The notes under the pieces are model-generated. The model did no database searches and had not been told where the DNA came from. It saw nothing but the letters and a program-made list of their open reading frames with translations. DNA of 64,000 nt from contig JADLDI010000057.1 of assembly GCA_020846745.1 (NCBI GenBank), positions 1-64,000 on the forward strand, in the 5' to 3' direction. The position numbers and the translations under genes were made by a program. This DNA comes from Bryobacterales bacterium. Lineage in GTDB: Bacteria; Acidobacteriota; Terriglobia; Bryobacterales; Bryobacteraceae. Every line of letters starts with the position of its first letter. Position 1 is the first letter of the stretch. Positions 53,283 to 61,817 of this stretch are shown one piece after another.

Positions 53283-54914
53283 ATGAAGATATTTTACGGA
53301 GGCTTCGCCGGACTGTTATGTCTGGCCGCTTCGGCATTGGCCCAACCTAAGGTTGACGCCTGGCAAATGAACTACAGCTTTACCCTCCCCAAAACTCCGC
53401 ATTACGCGGCGGCGCAGGGTTCAATCATCGTTATTTACGGGTCCGGCATGGGACCCGCAACCTTGCTGTCGCAAGGCTTCAACCCGGCGCTCGACAAGAA
53501 CCTCGGTGGTGTTTCCATCAAGGTGACCGTTGCCGCCACCACCACGGAAGCGATTCCTTATTACGTTTCCGCAACCCAGATTGCAGCTATCCTCCCATCC
53601 GCTACCCCGGTCGGCAACGGAACGCTCACCGTCACCTACAACGGCCAGACCAGCGCTTCTATTCCCATCCGTGTCGTACAAAGCAATCTCGGTATCCTCA
53701 CGCTAAACGGCGCAGGCACCGGCACTGCCGCGGTCTACGACCTGAACTATCAGTACGTCACACCCACCAATGCCGCCAACCCGGGCCAGTCCATCATCTT
53801 CTGGGGAACCGGCCTCGGCCCCGACCCCAACGACGAGACACGCCTGATCACGGGCGCCAAGAGCCTCGACACCATCCCCTTCGAGTTTTACATCGGCGGC
53901 AAGCGGGCCAACGTCACCTACCGCGGCCGCTCCCCTTACCCCGGACTCGACCAGATCAACGTAGTCGTTCCCGACGGTGTCTCCGGTTGTGCGGTCGCCG
54001 CCTACTCGAAATCAACCACCTGGGTCTCCAACATGACGACCATCCCCGTTGCCGCCAGTGGACGTATCTGCTCCGACCCGAGCGGTTTTTCGAGCGGCGA
54101 CATCTCTCGCCTCCAGAACCTCTCGCAGATCAACATCGGCAGCCTCTCATTGGGTAAAGCGACTGCGGCCCAAGGGCCCATCTCGCTCACCAGCGACAAC
54201 GCCACCGCCATGTTCGCACGCTACACCCCCATCGACTTCACCAATAACGCCAGCGGCGGTCAGGCTTCTATCGGCAGCTGTATGGTCAGCACCTACACCG
54301 GTTCGAGCGGCGCTCCGCCCACTTCACCAGGCATCAAGTTGCTCGATGCCGGCGCCGTAACCTTGCGCCTGCCTGACAGCAGCACCCGCACCTTAGCTCG
54401 CCAGCAGGGCATCTATTCCTATTCCGGAGTAAGCCTGGGCGGGAACCCGCTCTTCATCCCTGCTTCCGGCGGCGACTTCACATATAACATTGGCGGCGGC
54501 GCTGATGTCGGAGCCTTCAGCGCCGGACTCTCCGCCTTCCCCGCCATCAATTGGACCAACAAGTCGAGCATCTCCAACATCAACCGCTCCAGTTCGCTCG
54601 ACGTGACCTGGACGCCCGGCCCCGCCAGCGCGTACATGGTTATCGCCGGCGTTTCCATCATCACGGGTCCTCCATCGCTCGCCACCTCGTTCGTCTGCAC
54701 CGCCGATGCCGCGGCCGGCCGCTTCACCATCCCCGCCGACGTCCTCTCGAAAATGGTGCAGAGCGAGGTGATCAGTGGCGGCGGCATAACCATTGCCACC
54801 GGTCAGTTATCGCTCATGATGTACAGCAACCCCAAGTTCACCACCGGCCCCGGTCTGGACATCGTGTCCACCACCTACTTCAACTCCGACAGCGCGGCGG
54901 TGAACTACCAGTAA
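53283..54914 (+). CDS. Secreted protein with Solibacter-type IPT-like module (paralogue 2)
   Basis: 543 aa from ATG 53283 (GGAG about 6 bases upstream), signal peptide MKIFYGGFAGLLCLAASALA. It follows paralogue 1 across its whole length: YSFTLPKTPHYAAAQGSIIV, ATLLSQGFNPALDKNLGGVS, NAANPGQSIIFWGTGLGPDP, PSIGSCMVSTYTG-like and the C-terminal DVTWTPGPASAYMVIAGVS region. Extracellular; function unknown. Terminator directly downstream. Confidence 0.8.
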   Translation: MKIFYGGFAGLLCLAASALAQPKVDAWQMNYSFTLPKTPHYAAAQGSIIVIYGSGMGPATLLSQGFNPALDKNLGGVSIKVTVAATTTEAIPYYVSATQIAAILPSATPVGNGTLTVTYNGQTSASIPIRVVQSNLGILTLNGAGTGTAAVYDLNYQYVTPTNAANPGQSIIFWGTGLGPDPNDETRLITGAKSLDTIPFEFYIGGKRANVTYRGRSPYPGLDQINVVVPDGVSGCAVAAYSKSTTWVSNMTTIPVAASGRICSDPSGFSSGDISRLQNLSQINIGSLSLGKATAAQGPISLTSDNATAMFARYTPIDFTNNASGGQASIGSCMVSTYTGSSGAPPTSPGIKLLDAGAVTLRLPDSSTRTLARQQGIYSYSGVSLGGNPLFIPASGGDFTYNIGGGADVGAFSAGLSAFPAINWTNKSSISNINRSSSLDVTWTPGPASAYMVIAGVSIITGPPSLATSFVCTADAAAGRFTIPADVLSKMVQSEVISGGGITIATGQLSLMMYSNPKFTTGPGLDIVSTTYFNSDSAAVNYQ

Positions 54915-54941
54915 ATCCGCTTAACCCCAAAACGCGAAAAA

Positions 54942-54972
54942 GGACCGCCCCCGTGCGGTCCTTTTATTCTTT
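54942..54972 (+). terminator. Intrinsic terminator after paralogue 2
   Basis: GGACCGC (54942-54948) pairs with GCGGTCC (54955-54961), then TTTTATTCTTTT. The stem is the same as that of hairpin II in the repeated element, which begins about 50 bases downstream. Confidence 0.85.
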
Positions 54973-55017
54973 TCGAACGAGGCCCCGGAGCGGCGGGAGT
55001 TCCTCACGAAATGCCTC

Positions 55018-55046
55018 TTGTATTCCGCTGGCATTGCTGGTACACT
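55018..55046 (+). promoter_or_regulatory. Candidate promoter of repeat copy C
   Basis: TTGTAT (55018-55023) and TACACT (55041-55046), 17-base spacer; identical hexamers and spacing in copies A and B. Confidence 0.5.
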
Positions 55047-55052
55047 TGACCC

Positions 55053-55122
55053 GTGGTCGTGGACGTGTGTCCACCCACCAAACAAATCCAAAAAGGACCG
55101 CCATCGCGCGGTCTTTTTTTTT
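55053..55122 (+). ncRNA. Candidate two-hairpin small RNA or attenuator leader, copy C
   Basis: Hairpin I at 55053-55078 (stems GTGG and GTGGA paired with TCCAC and CCAC, 2-base TC bulge). Hairpin II at 55096-55113 (GACCGC/GCGGTC, loop CATCGC) is followed by nine T (55114-55122). The gene starts 105 bases after the T-run, so transcription must read through the terminator to reach it. Confidence 0.5.
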
Positions 55123-55227
55123 CGCACTACCTCCGGTCGGAAGCCGTCGCGCCCCCGACCCCCTCGGCGTTCATCCGCGTTAATCGGCGGCCGATTCAAA
55201 AATTTCCCCAGAAGGAGTATTACTCAG

Positions 55228-55962
55228 ATGTCTGCAAACCTCAGCACAGGCCCTCGCACCGAAGAAGGCAAAGCCAAATCCTCCCAAAATGCCAGAAAAC
55301 ATGGTTTGACCGCCGAATCCATCCCAGCCGATCTCCGTCCTGTTTTCAACCATTTGCGAAACGAACTCCACTCCCAGTGCCGCCCCGATGGCCCCTTGGA
55401 AGAAATCTTCTTCGACAAACTCGTCACCGCCCGCTGGAACATGCTCCGTGCGCTCGATTTTCAAAACGAACTCTACGACCGCTCCGATGGCCGTGACCCC
55501 ATCACCCACCCCACCACCCAAAAAGAGGCCGAACTCTACTCGCGCTACTACATCCGGTTCGAAGGTTCGTTCAACCGCGCCTACAAACAACTCAAAGATT
55601 CCCAAACGAACCGCATCTGCCAGCTAATAGAAACCAACCCGGACGCCCCCCGTCCGTCGCTCCCCCTAGCCGACGCCCTTAAAATTCAACGCTTTGCGAA
55701 ACGAACTCCCCCCTCCGTAACGGAGCCGCGACCGTCAGGGAGCGCCGCGCCATCCGACCCGCGACCGTCCGCGAGCGCCGCGCCATCCGAAGACATCCTC
55801 ACCCACTTCCCCCCGTCCGTAGCCGCCGAAATCCGCGACGACGCTGCCAACCTCGACATCTCCGTCAACTTCCTCATCAGCCAGTACGCCAAAATCGGCT
55901 ACCAGACCGCCCTGCAAGAATCCGTGCGGAACGAACCCAATTACGATTGCGTTAAACGTTAA
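55228..55962 (+). CDS. Repeat-associated hypothetical protein, copy C (complete)
   Basis: 244 aa, complete copy of the gene at 1-670. ATG at 55228 with GAAGGAG upstream. Basic N-terminal segment GPRTEEGKAKSSQNARKHGL, a helical middle (about 40-150, with RFEGSFNRAYKQLKDSQTNR) and a Pro/Ala/Ser-rich linker at about 165-190 that contains a 24-30-base internal duplication (PRPSGSAAPSD then PRPSASAAPSE) absent from copy A. The C-terminus reads SVNFLISQYAKIGYQTALQE. No known domain; function unknown. The leader hairpins suggest RNA-level control. Confidence 0.8.
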   Translation: MSANLSTGPRTEEGKAKSSQNARKHGLTAESIPADLRPVFNHLRNELHSQCRPDGPLEEIFFDKLVTARWNMLRALDFQNELYDRSDGRDPITHPTTQKEAELYSRYYIRFEGSFNRAYKQLKDSQTNRICQLIETNPDAPRPSLPLADALKIQRFAKRTPPSVTEPRPSGSAAPSDPRPSASAAPSEDILTHFPPSVAAEIRDDAANLDISVNFLISQYAKIGYQTALQESVRNEPNYDCVKR

Positions 55963-56039
55963 TATGGCTAAACGTTAATCAAGATAACCGGCCACGTTCG
56001 GGCGGTTCGGTGCGCCGGGCCGCTGGGCGATCAGGCCTG

Positions 56040-56507
56040 TTACCGCAGTTCTTCGCTCGTCGGCGTTGCCGGTTCCTGGCCCCAGTTTTGCCGGATCACA
56101 CCCGACTGGTCCGCGAAAAACGTTCGCCGTCCCGTGCTGCCGAAGGCCTGCGGAATCGCCTGGATGAAGAAGCCCTGGGGTGAGCCTTGCAGGTTGTACT
56201 TATACCCGTTCTTGCTTCCCTTGGCCATGTCGCCGGTGATCAGGTCAGCGCCTGAAGGGTTCGGTTGACCGGAAGTGGGCGGCCCGAGTTCCTGCATCGA
56301 CGTCGCATACCGTCCGAACTGCGACATGTACTGCGTTTGCGCGGTGATCAGGTTATGCAGCTCTCGCGTGGCCGCCATCTCTTTGGCGTTCATCATCGCG
56401 ACGTTAATGCGCGGAATCGCAATCGCACCGATGATCATCAGGATGGCCACCACAATCAGTAGTTCCATCAGGGAGAAGCCGCGGCGGCGGCGCTGAATCC
56501 TGTTCAT
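56040..56507 (-). CDS. Type IV pilin-like/general secretion pseudopilin
   Basis: 155 aa from ATG 56507 with GAGG 6 bases upstream. The prepilin leader RRRRGFSLMELLIVVAILMIIGAIAIPRIN carries the RG|FSLME cleavage site and the hydrophobic N-terminal helix. The short globular domain follows; the C-terminus is Pro/Thr/Glu-rich. It would be processed by PilD and assembled in a pilus or secretion pseudopilus. No other pilus genes are nearby. It lies 98 bases downstream of the Oar-like gene, same direction. Confidence 0.9.
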   Translation of the reverse strand: MNRIQRRRRGFSLMELLIVVAILMIIGAIAIPRINVAMMNAKEMAATRELHNLITAQTQYMSQFGRYATSMQELGPPTSGQPNPSGADLITGDMAKGSKNGYKYNLQGSPQGFFIQAIPQAFGSTGRRTFFADQSGVIRQNWGQEPATPTSEELR

Positions 56508-56605
56508 ACAGTTCCTCATTACATAATGACGCGAAAACGAGTACGTGCGTGCAAGCCCCCCGCCAAGGGAAACCGCCGGCGATAATCGGCCAAACGCCGC
56601 TTCGT

Positions 56606-59600
56606 TTAGAACGAGAACCGCAAGCCTAGTTGCACCTGCCGGTTGGGACCCACCGTCGACGTGATCCGCCCGGCCGCCGGATTGCCCACCGCGCCGTTCG
56701 GCGTACCGAACTGCGGCGTGTTGAACAGGTTGAACATCTCGGCGCGGAACTGCATCCGCCACTTCTCAGACGGAGAGAAGTCCTTAAACAGCGACCAGTC
56801 GAAGTTGATGCGGCCCGGTCCGCGCAGAATGTTGCGGCCGCCGTTGCCGAACGTGTAAATGGCCGGCACGCCCCAGGCGCCGTTCGGACCGAGCGACGTG
56901 TCGAACCACAGGAACGGATCGGGATTGTCGATTTTGCCGGATTTCAAACGGTCGGGCCGGCTGCCGCCCGCGTTCGATACCGAGCTGTTCAGCGCCGGAG
57001 TGAACGGCAGACCAGTCTGTGCCGTGAAGATGAAGTTAGTGTCCCAGCCGCCGAAAGCCGTGTCGAGAGCGCGGGCTCCGGAACTCCATTTGCGTCCTTT
57101 GCCGAAAGGCAGCGCCCAGTTCATAGAGGTGGTGAAGCGGTGGCGGATGTCGAAGCCGGAATCGCCACGGTCGCACTGCCGGCAGCGCCGGTCCTGCGGA
57201 ATAGGACCGTTGTCCGCTCCGCCGAACGCATTCGCCACATCATCAATCGCGTGTGACCATGTGTACGAGGAAACGAAGCCGATCGCCTTGAAGCGCCGTT
57301 CGAGCGAAGCCTGGAGCGAGTTGTAGTTCGCTTTGCCGTCGAAGGTCAGGTAGGTAACGTCGGTGACGTTCGGGGCGATACCGTACAACGGACGCCGCGG
57401 GTTGTTCGCCCCCGGACCCGGTACCGGCTGGTTGTAGTTCCAACTGAAGTCGAGGCGGCGGCCGATATTGCCGACGTACCCGATTTTGGCCACCAAATCC
57501 TTCGGCAACTGCTGCTGCACCTGGAAGTTGTACTGCTGGATGTAGGCCGACCGCAGGTTCGGGTCCACCGCGAGCATGGCGCCCGTCGGGTTGTTGGCCA
57601 CGATGTTGAAGTCGAGCACCGGTATGGGATCGAAGCCCTGGCTCATCTTCCGGAAGTTCGGGTTGAACTGATTGATGTCGGGCGTCACGATGGGCCCGAA
57701 CGGCAACTGCCGGTGGCGCCGCATATACACGGATTCACTGTTGGGCGGGTTGTAGAACACGCCGTAACCGCCGCGGACGACCGTGCTCGGCCGTGCCTGG
57801 TACGCAAAGCCCAGCCGCGGTCCGAAGTTGTTCTTATCCGCCTTAATGCCGGTAGCCGCATCGGTGTTGAAGCCGGCTATCAGCAGCTTGGCCGATACGG
57901 GATCGAAGTTGGTCATGCGGTTGGCCACCTCAGTGATCGGCGAATCGTACTCGTAGCGCAACCCGAGGTTCAGCGTGAACTTCGACGTGACCTTCCAGTC
58001 GTCCTGTATATAGCCGGCCCACTCGGTGTAGCGGAAACCCGGGAAGACGAGCGTAAAGTCCTGCTCAATCAGGCTGGGCGCGCCCAACAGGAATGCCGCC
58101 ATGGTTTCGCCCGTCGAAGCGGCATTGTTCGGATCGTCGGAAAATGTGCGGCCGTAGTTGAACCGGCCGTTGCCGCGGTTGGTTTGAAACTGCGTGATTT
58201 GGCGGCGCCGTATCTCAAAGCCGAACTTCAGGGAATGTTTGCCCTGGAGTTTGGTGAAGTCCAGGCGCGGGTTGAACGTGTTCTGGATGCGAAGAATCGG
58301 CAGCGAACGCGTTTGGCCGATTCCGAAGTAGCCGCCGGGGCTGATGATCGGAATACCGTCCGCCTGTGGACCCTGGTTCGCGTTCTTGAACCCAACCTGT
58401 TCGCCGAGCTTTGAACCCGGCACGGCGCCTTCCTGCCGGAAGTCCAGGTTAAACCGGTTGAAGCCCATTTTGGCTTCCATGATCAGCGTCGGCGTAAACG
58501 TGCGAACCCAGGAGGCAACCGCGTTATACGCCCGCAGGTAAGAGTCGCCGGCGAATGTGTCTTCGTTGCCGAGGCTAACCGGCTGGCTTAATCCGGCGAG
58601 GTTCACATTGGGGAAGGTGGAAGGCCGTGTTGTGATCGTGTTCTGCTGCGAGAAGCGGCCGAACACCTGGTTCTTTTCGTTCCAGTTCCAGTCGATGCGG
58701 CCGTCGCCTTGATCCCACCGCTGAACATCCTTCAGGATGGCCGTGTAATTGTTCGTCAATGCGCTCGTCTGTGGCAACGGGTAGGCATTCATAAACTTCA
58801 CAGACAGCGGATCCCAACGGCTCTGGGGAATAATGTCGCCGGGGAAACGGTCGCGTGTGTACCCCGATGCCGTTCCGGGGGTGGCGCGCGTAGTGACCGG
58901 GTCGAAGATCGGGCGGACACCGGAGAAATCGCCTTGCCGCATCGCGGCGGTCGGAACCGTGCCGACGGACGGACGTTCCTGCCGGCGCCGGTAGCCTTCG
59001 TAGTTGGCGAAGAAGAAAACCTTGTTCGGAATTATCTTGCCGCCCAGATTCGCGCCGAACTGCTTCTGCCGGAACGCGGGCTTGTTGAAGTTAGTAGGCG
59101 CGAAGTAGTTGCGGGCGTCGAGTTTGTCGTTGCGGAGGAACTCGTATGCGGTGCCGTGCCAATCGTTCGAGCCCGACTTGGTGATCACGTTCACGGTAGC
59201 GCCCGAGTTACGGCCCTGGTCGGCCGCAAACATGTTCGTCTGGATCTTGAATTCGCGCACCGCTTCGACCGAAGGCCGCAACGTGATCGACAACGTGAGC
59301 CGCTCGTTGTTGTCCACACCGTCCATCAGGAAGTTATTGGAGTTTTCGCGGTTGCCGTTGGAGAACAACTCGGAGCCGGGCCGGAGATCGTCCGGGCGCG
59401 TGCCGCTCATGATGGTGCCCTGTGCGCCGAAGCCGACGCCCACCACGCCAGGTCCGAGAATGGCGAGTTGGACGAAGTTACGGCCGTTGAGCGGCAGGTC
59501 TTCGATCGCCTTCTGTTCGATTACCTGGCCGATCGACGATGTATCGGATTCGATTAGCGGCGCCGCTCCGGTCACTTCTACGGTTTCGGAAACCGCGCCC

Positions 59601-59920
59601 ACCTCGAGACCGAAATCGAGACGCGCTACCTGGTTGACTTCCAGTCGTACGCCCTCGCGGCGCGATTGCCGGAAACCCAGTTTGGAAACGCTGATGTTAT
59701 ACGTGTCCGGCGACAGGAACGGAACCGTGAAACTCCCCGCTTCGTTGCTGTTCACTTTACGTTCGGTATTCGTCGAGGCGCTGATAACCGTGATTTCGGC
59801 GTCAGCGACCGCCGCACCGCTCTTGTCGGTGATGTTACCGGTGATTTGTGAAGTTGCCTGGCCGAATAGAACGGCCGAGAAGGCGTAGAAACACAGTACG
59901 CCGGGGCGGACAAGGCTCAT
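56606..59920 (-). CDS. Oar-like TonB-dependent receptor with carboxypeptidase-regulatory N-terminus
   Basis: 1104 aa from ATG 59920 (AGGGG upstream); the frame extends 21 codons further but the signal peptide MSLVRPGVLCFYAFSAVLFG starts here. Residues about 25-105 are a carboxypeptidase regulatory-like beta-sandwich (ITGNITDKSGAAVADAEITV). A plug-like region (about 115-250, DLPLNGRNFVQLAIL) and a large barrel end with VQLGLRFSF. These receptors import or bind polymers and proteins in the outer membrane of Acidobacteria. TonB/ExbBD are not in the window. Confidence 0.9.
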   Translation of the reverse strand: MSLVRPGVLCFYAFSAVLFGQATSQITGNITDKSGAAVADAEITVISASTNTERKVNSNEAGSFTVPFLSPDTYNISVSKLGFRQSRREGVRLEVNQVARLDFGLEVGAVSETVEVTGAAPLIESDTSSIGQVIEQKAIEDLPLNGRNFVQLAILGPGVVGVGFGAQGTIMSGTRPDDLRPGSELFSNGNRENSNNFLMDGVDNNERLTLSITLRPSVEAVREFKIQTNMFAADQGRNSGATVNVITKSGSNDWHGTAYEFLRNDKLDARNYFAPTNFNKPAFRQKQFGANLGGKIIPNKVFFFANYEGYRRRQERPSVGTVPTAAMRQGDFSGVRPIFDPVTTRATPGTASGYTRDRFPGDIIPQSRWDPLSVKFMNAYPLPQTSALTNNYTAILKDVQRWDQGDGRIDWNWNEKNQVFGRFSQQNTITTRPSTFPNVNLAGLSQPVSLGNEDTFAGDSYLRAYNAVASWVRTFTPTLIMEAKMGFNRFNLDFRQEGAVPGSKLGEQVGFKNANQGPQADGIPIISPGGYFGIGQTRSLPILRIQNTFNPRLDFTKLQGKHSLKFGFEIRRRQITQFQTNRGNGRFNYGRTFSDDPNNAASTGETMAAFLLGAPSLIEQDFTLVFPGFRYTEWAGYIQDDWKVTSKFTLNLGLRYEYDSPITEVANRMTNFDPVSAKLLIAGFNTDAATGIKADKNNFGPRLGFAYQARPSTVVRGGYGVFYNPPNSESVYMRRHRQLPFGPIVTPDINQFNPNFRKMSQGFDPIPVLDFNIVANNPTGAMLAVDPNLRSAYIQQYNFQVQQQLPKDLVAKIGYVGNIGRRLDFSWNYNQPVPGPGANNPRRPLYGIAPNVTDVTYLTFDGKANYNSLQASLERRFKAIGFVSSYTWSHAIDDVANAFGGADNGPIPQDRRCRQCDRGDSGFDIRHRFTTSMNWALPFGKGRKWSSGARALDTAFGGWDTNFIFTAQTGLPFTPALNSSVSNAGGSRPDRLKSGKIDNPDPFLWFDTSLGPNGAWGVPAIYTFGNGGRNILRGPGRINFDWSLFKDFSPSEKWRMQFRAEMFNLFNTPQFGTPNGAVGNPAAGRITSTVGPNRQVQLGLRFSF

Positions 59921-59972
59921 AGATCTATAACCCCTTAGACTTGGTCTTTTTGGGAAGCAAAGACGTCGTACA

Positions 59973-60012
59973 AGTATATTCACACTGCTTCGTAACCGTT
60001 GTCAAAACGGTT
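59973..60012 (-). promoter_or_regulatory. Promoter/operator of the Oar-like gene
   Basis: On the minus strand a perfect TTGACA (60000-60005) is embedded in a 7-bp inverted repeat (AACCGTT at 59994-60000, AACGGTT at 60006-60012, 5-base loop). A TATACT box (59973-59978) lies 21 bases further downstream, a longer spacing than usual. The overlap of -35 box and palindrome suggests repression. Confidence 0.45.
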
Positions 60013-60025
60013 TGCCGCGCGAACC

Positions 60026-61009
60026 TTAGCCGGCCAGCCCTGGTACGCCCCCAACGGTGGGTGCAAGCTTGACAGCTCTTACGATCGCCTGTTCCACCGC
60101 TTCCGCCGCCGCCACCCCTAATGCCATCAGATCCGCCTGCTTCGTGCCGGCGCTGAGGGCGAACACGACATCGCCATCCGCCGTTGTCCACACCGGCGAG
60201 ATCGACCGCGCCATCCCGATGCTCCCCAACGCCGCCAGCTTCGAAGCGGCCACCTTGTTCAGCCGCGCGTTCGTCGCCACAACGACCAGTGTCGTGTTGC
60301 CCCCGGTCCGCGACCGTGCCCGTGTGCCCCGCTTCAGCACGGCCGCCGAATCGGCAAACTCCTGCGATGCTGCCGATACCCGCGTCCCCGCCAAGATCTT
60401 GCCCGTCGCCGGTTCGCGCACATCCCCCAGCGCGTTCACCACCGCCAGCGCCGAAACCAGCACACCCGCGTAACTCCCCTCGAGCGCCACCGTCGCCGTC
60501 CCCAACCCGGACTTCATGGCATGCGACATCCCCATCACTTTGCCCACCGTGGCGCCCGTGCCCGCGCCGACGGCGCCTTCCTTCACGGCTTCCTCGCCTG
60601 CCTTCCCGGCATCCGCGCTCGCCGCCGCTGCCGCCGCTTCGCCCATCTCGCGCGTAGGCCGCGCGTTCGGCTTCCCGATGCCGAGGTCGTAAATCACAGC
60701 GCCCGCCACGAGCGGCACCACGGCCGATGGCATCTTGTACCCGATGCCGCGAGCCTCGAGCACCCGGCGCACACCGCTCGCCGACTCCAGACCATAAGCG
60801 CTTCCGCCCGTCAGCACGATCGCGTGAATCCGCTCCGTCACGTGGCCCGGCGTCAGTAGATCCCATTCCGTCGACCCCGTCGCCGACCCTCTGATGTCAA
60901 TCCCGCCCACCGCCCCGTTCGGACACAGGATCGCCGTACAACCGGTTACGCCCTGCAGGTCGGTCGCGTGGCCCACCAGAATCCCGTCTATATCGGTGAG
61001 CCCTTTCAT
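60026..61009 (-). CDS. P1 family peptidase (DmpA-like, L-aminopeptidase/D-esterase)
   Basis: 327 aa. LTDIDGILVGHATDLQGVTGC, AIVLTGGSAYGLESASGVRR, KMPSAVVPLVAGAVIYDL and the self-cleavage region TGGNTTLVVVATNARLNK are the family motifs. The proenzyme splits before the nucleophilic residue (here Thr in NTT) to form an Ntn hydrolase. It removes N-terminal residues from peptides, amides or esters. Start ATG 61009, divergent from the mla operon. Confidence 0.93.
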   Translation of the reverse strand: MKGLTDIDGILVGHATDLQGVTGCTAILCPNGAVGGIDIRGSATGSTEWDLLTPGHVTERIHAIVLTGGSAYGLESASGVRRVLEARGIGYKMPSAVVPLVAGAVIYDLGIGKPNARPTREMGEAAAAAASADAGKAGEEAVKEGAVGAGTGATVGKVMGMSHAMKSGLGTATVALEGSYAGVLVSALAVVNALGDVREPATGKILAGTRVSAASQEFADSAAVLKRGTRARSRTGGNTTLVVVATNARLNKVAASKLAALGSIGMARSISPVWTTADGDVVFALSAGTKQADLMALGVAAAEAVEQAIVRAVKLAPTVGGVPGLAG

Positions 61010-61055
61010 AGTTACAAGTCCAACCGTATGCTAGCATCGCCATTAGAAACCCATC

Positions 61056-61817
61056 GTGCTCGACATCCTCAAAGGCCCTCTCTACACGATCCAGGGTTTC
61101 GTCCTGCTGAGTGGCCGCGCGCTTTTGAACATTCTTCGCTCGCCCCACTACCTGAACGACATCTTCCTCCAGATGGACATTATCGGCGTGGGCAGCCTGC
61201 CGCTCATCCTGCTCACCGGTCTGTTCACCGGCGCCGTCATCACGTTGCAGATGTCCAAAACCCTCAACCAGTACGGCGCCCAGGGCGAGGTCGGCACGAT
61301 TGTCGCTGTTACCCTCGTCCGCGAACTCGGCCCCGTGCTGACAGCGCTGCTGGTTGCCGGCCGCAACGCCTCCGGCATGGCCAGCGAACTGGGCTCGATG
61401 AAAGTGACTGAGCAGATCGACGCCATGCGCGCCCTCGGCACCGATCCGGTCAAGAAACTGGTCACCCCGCGCCTTGTCGCCACGGCCACGATGCTGCCGC
61501 TGCTCACGATCATTGCCGACTTTATGGGCCTGGTCGGCGGCTACCTGGTAGCCTCCGTGATGCTCACGCTCACCACGCCGACGCAGTTCTGGTCTTCCGC
61601 TTATCAGGCGCTTGGCTTTTCAGACGTGCTGCAAGGGCTTGTCAAACCATTTACGTTTGCCATGATCATCGCGCTGGTCGGCTGCCATTACGGCATCGAA
61701 ACCTCAGGCGGAACGCAAGGCGTCGGGCGTGCCACCACACAGGCCGTAGTCGTCTCTTCCGTCTGGATCATTGTTCTCACCTTCTTCATCGGAAAGATCT
61801 TCGTCTCGTTGACCTGA
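61056..61817 (+). CDS. mlaE: MlaE-like phospholipid ABC transporter permease
   Basis: 253 aa, GTG start. Five hydrophobic segments and the family motifs FLQMDIIGVGSLPLILLTGLFTGAVITLQ, TLVRELGPVLTALLVAGRNASGMASELGSM and YGIETSGGTQGVGRATT. It is the permease of the MCE/Mla retrograde lipid transport system. The stop is directly followed by the ATPase gene. Confidence 0.93.
   Translation: MLDILKGPLYTIQGFVLLSGRALLNILRSPHYLNDIFLQMDIIGVGSLPLILLTGLFTGAVITLQMSKTLNQYGAQGEVGTIVAVTLVRELGPVLTALLVAGRNASGMASELGSMKVTEQIDAMRALGTDPVKKLVTPRLVATATMLPLLTIIADFMGLVGGYLVASVMLTLTTPTQFWSSAYQALGFSDVLQGLVKPFTFAMIIALVGCHYGIETSGGTQGVGRATTQAVVVSSVWIIVLTFFIGKIFVSLT

Larger units (their letters stand above)
55014..55227 (+). 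repeat. Dispersed repeat, copy C: leader of the gene at 55228
   Basis: Same order as copy A on the plus strand: promoter-like pair, hairpin I, hairpin II with T-run, three ATCnGCGTT-like units and GAAGGAG ribosome-binding site. Homology to copy A starts at 55014. Confidence 0.85.
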
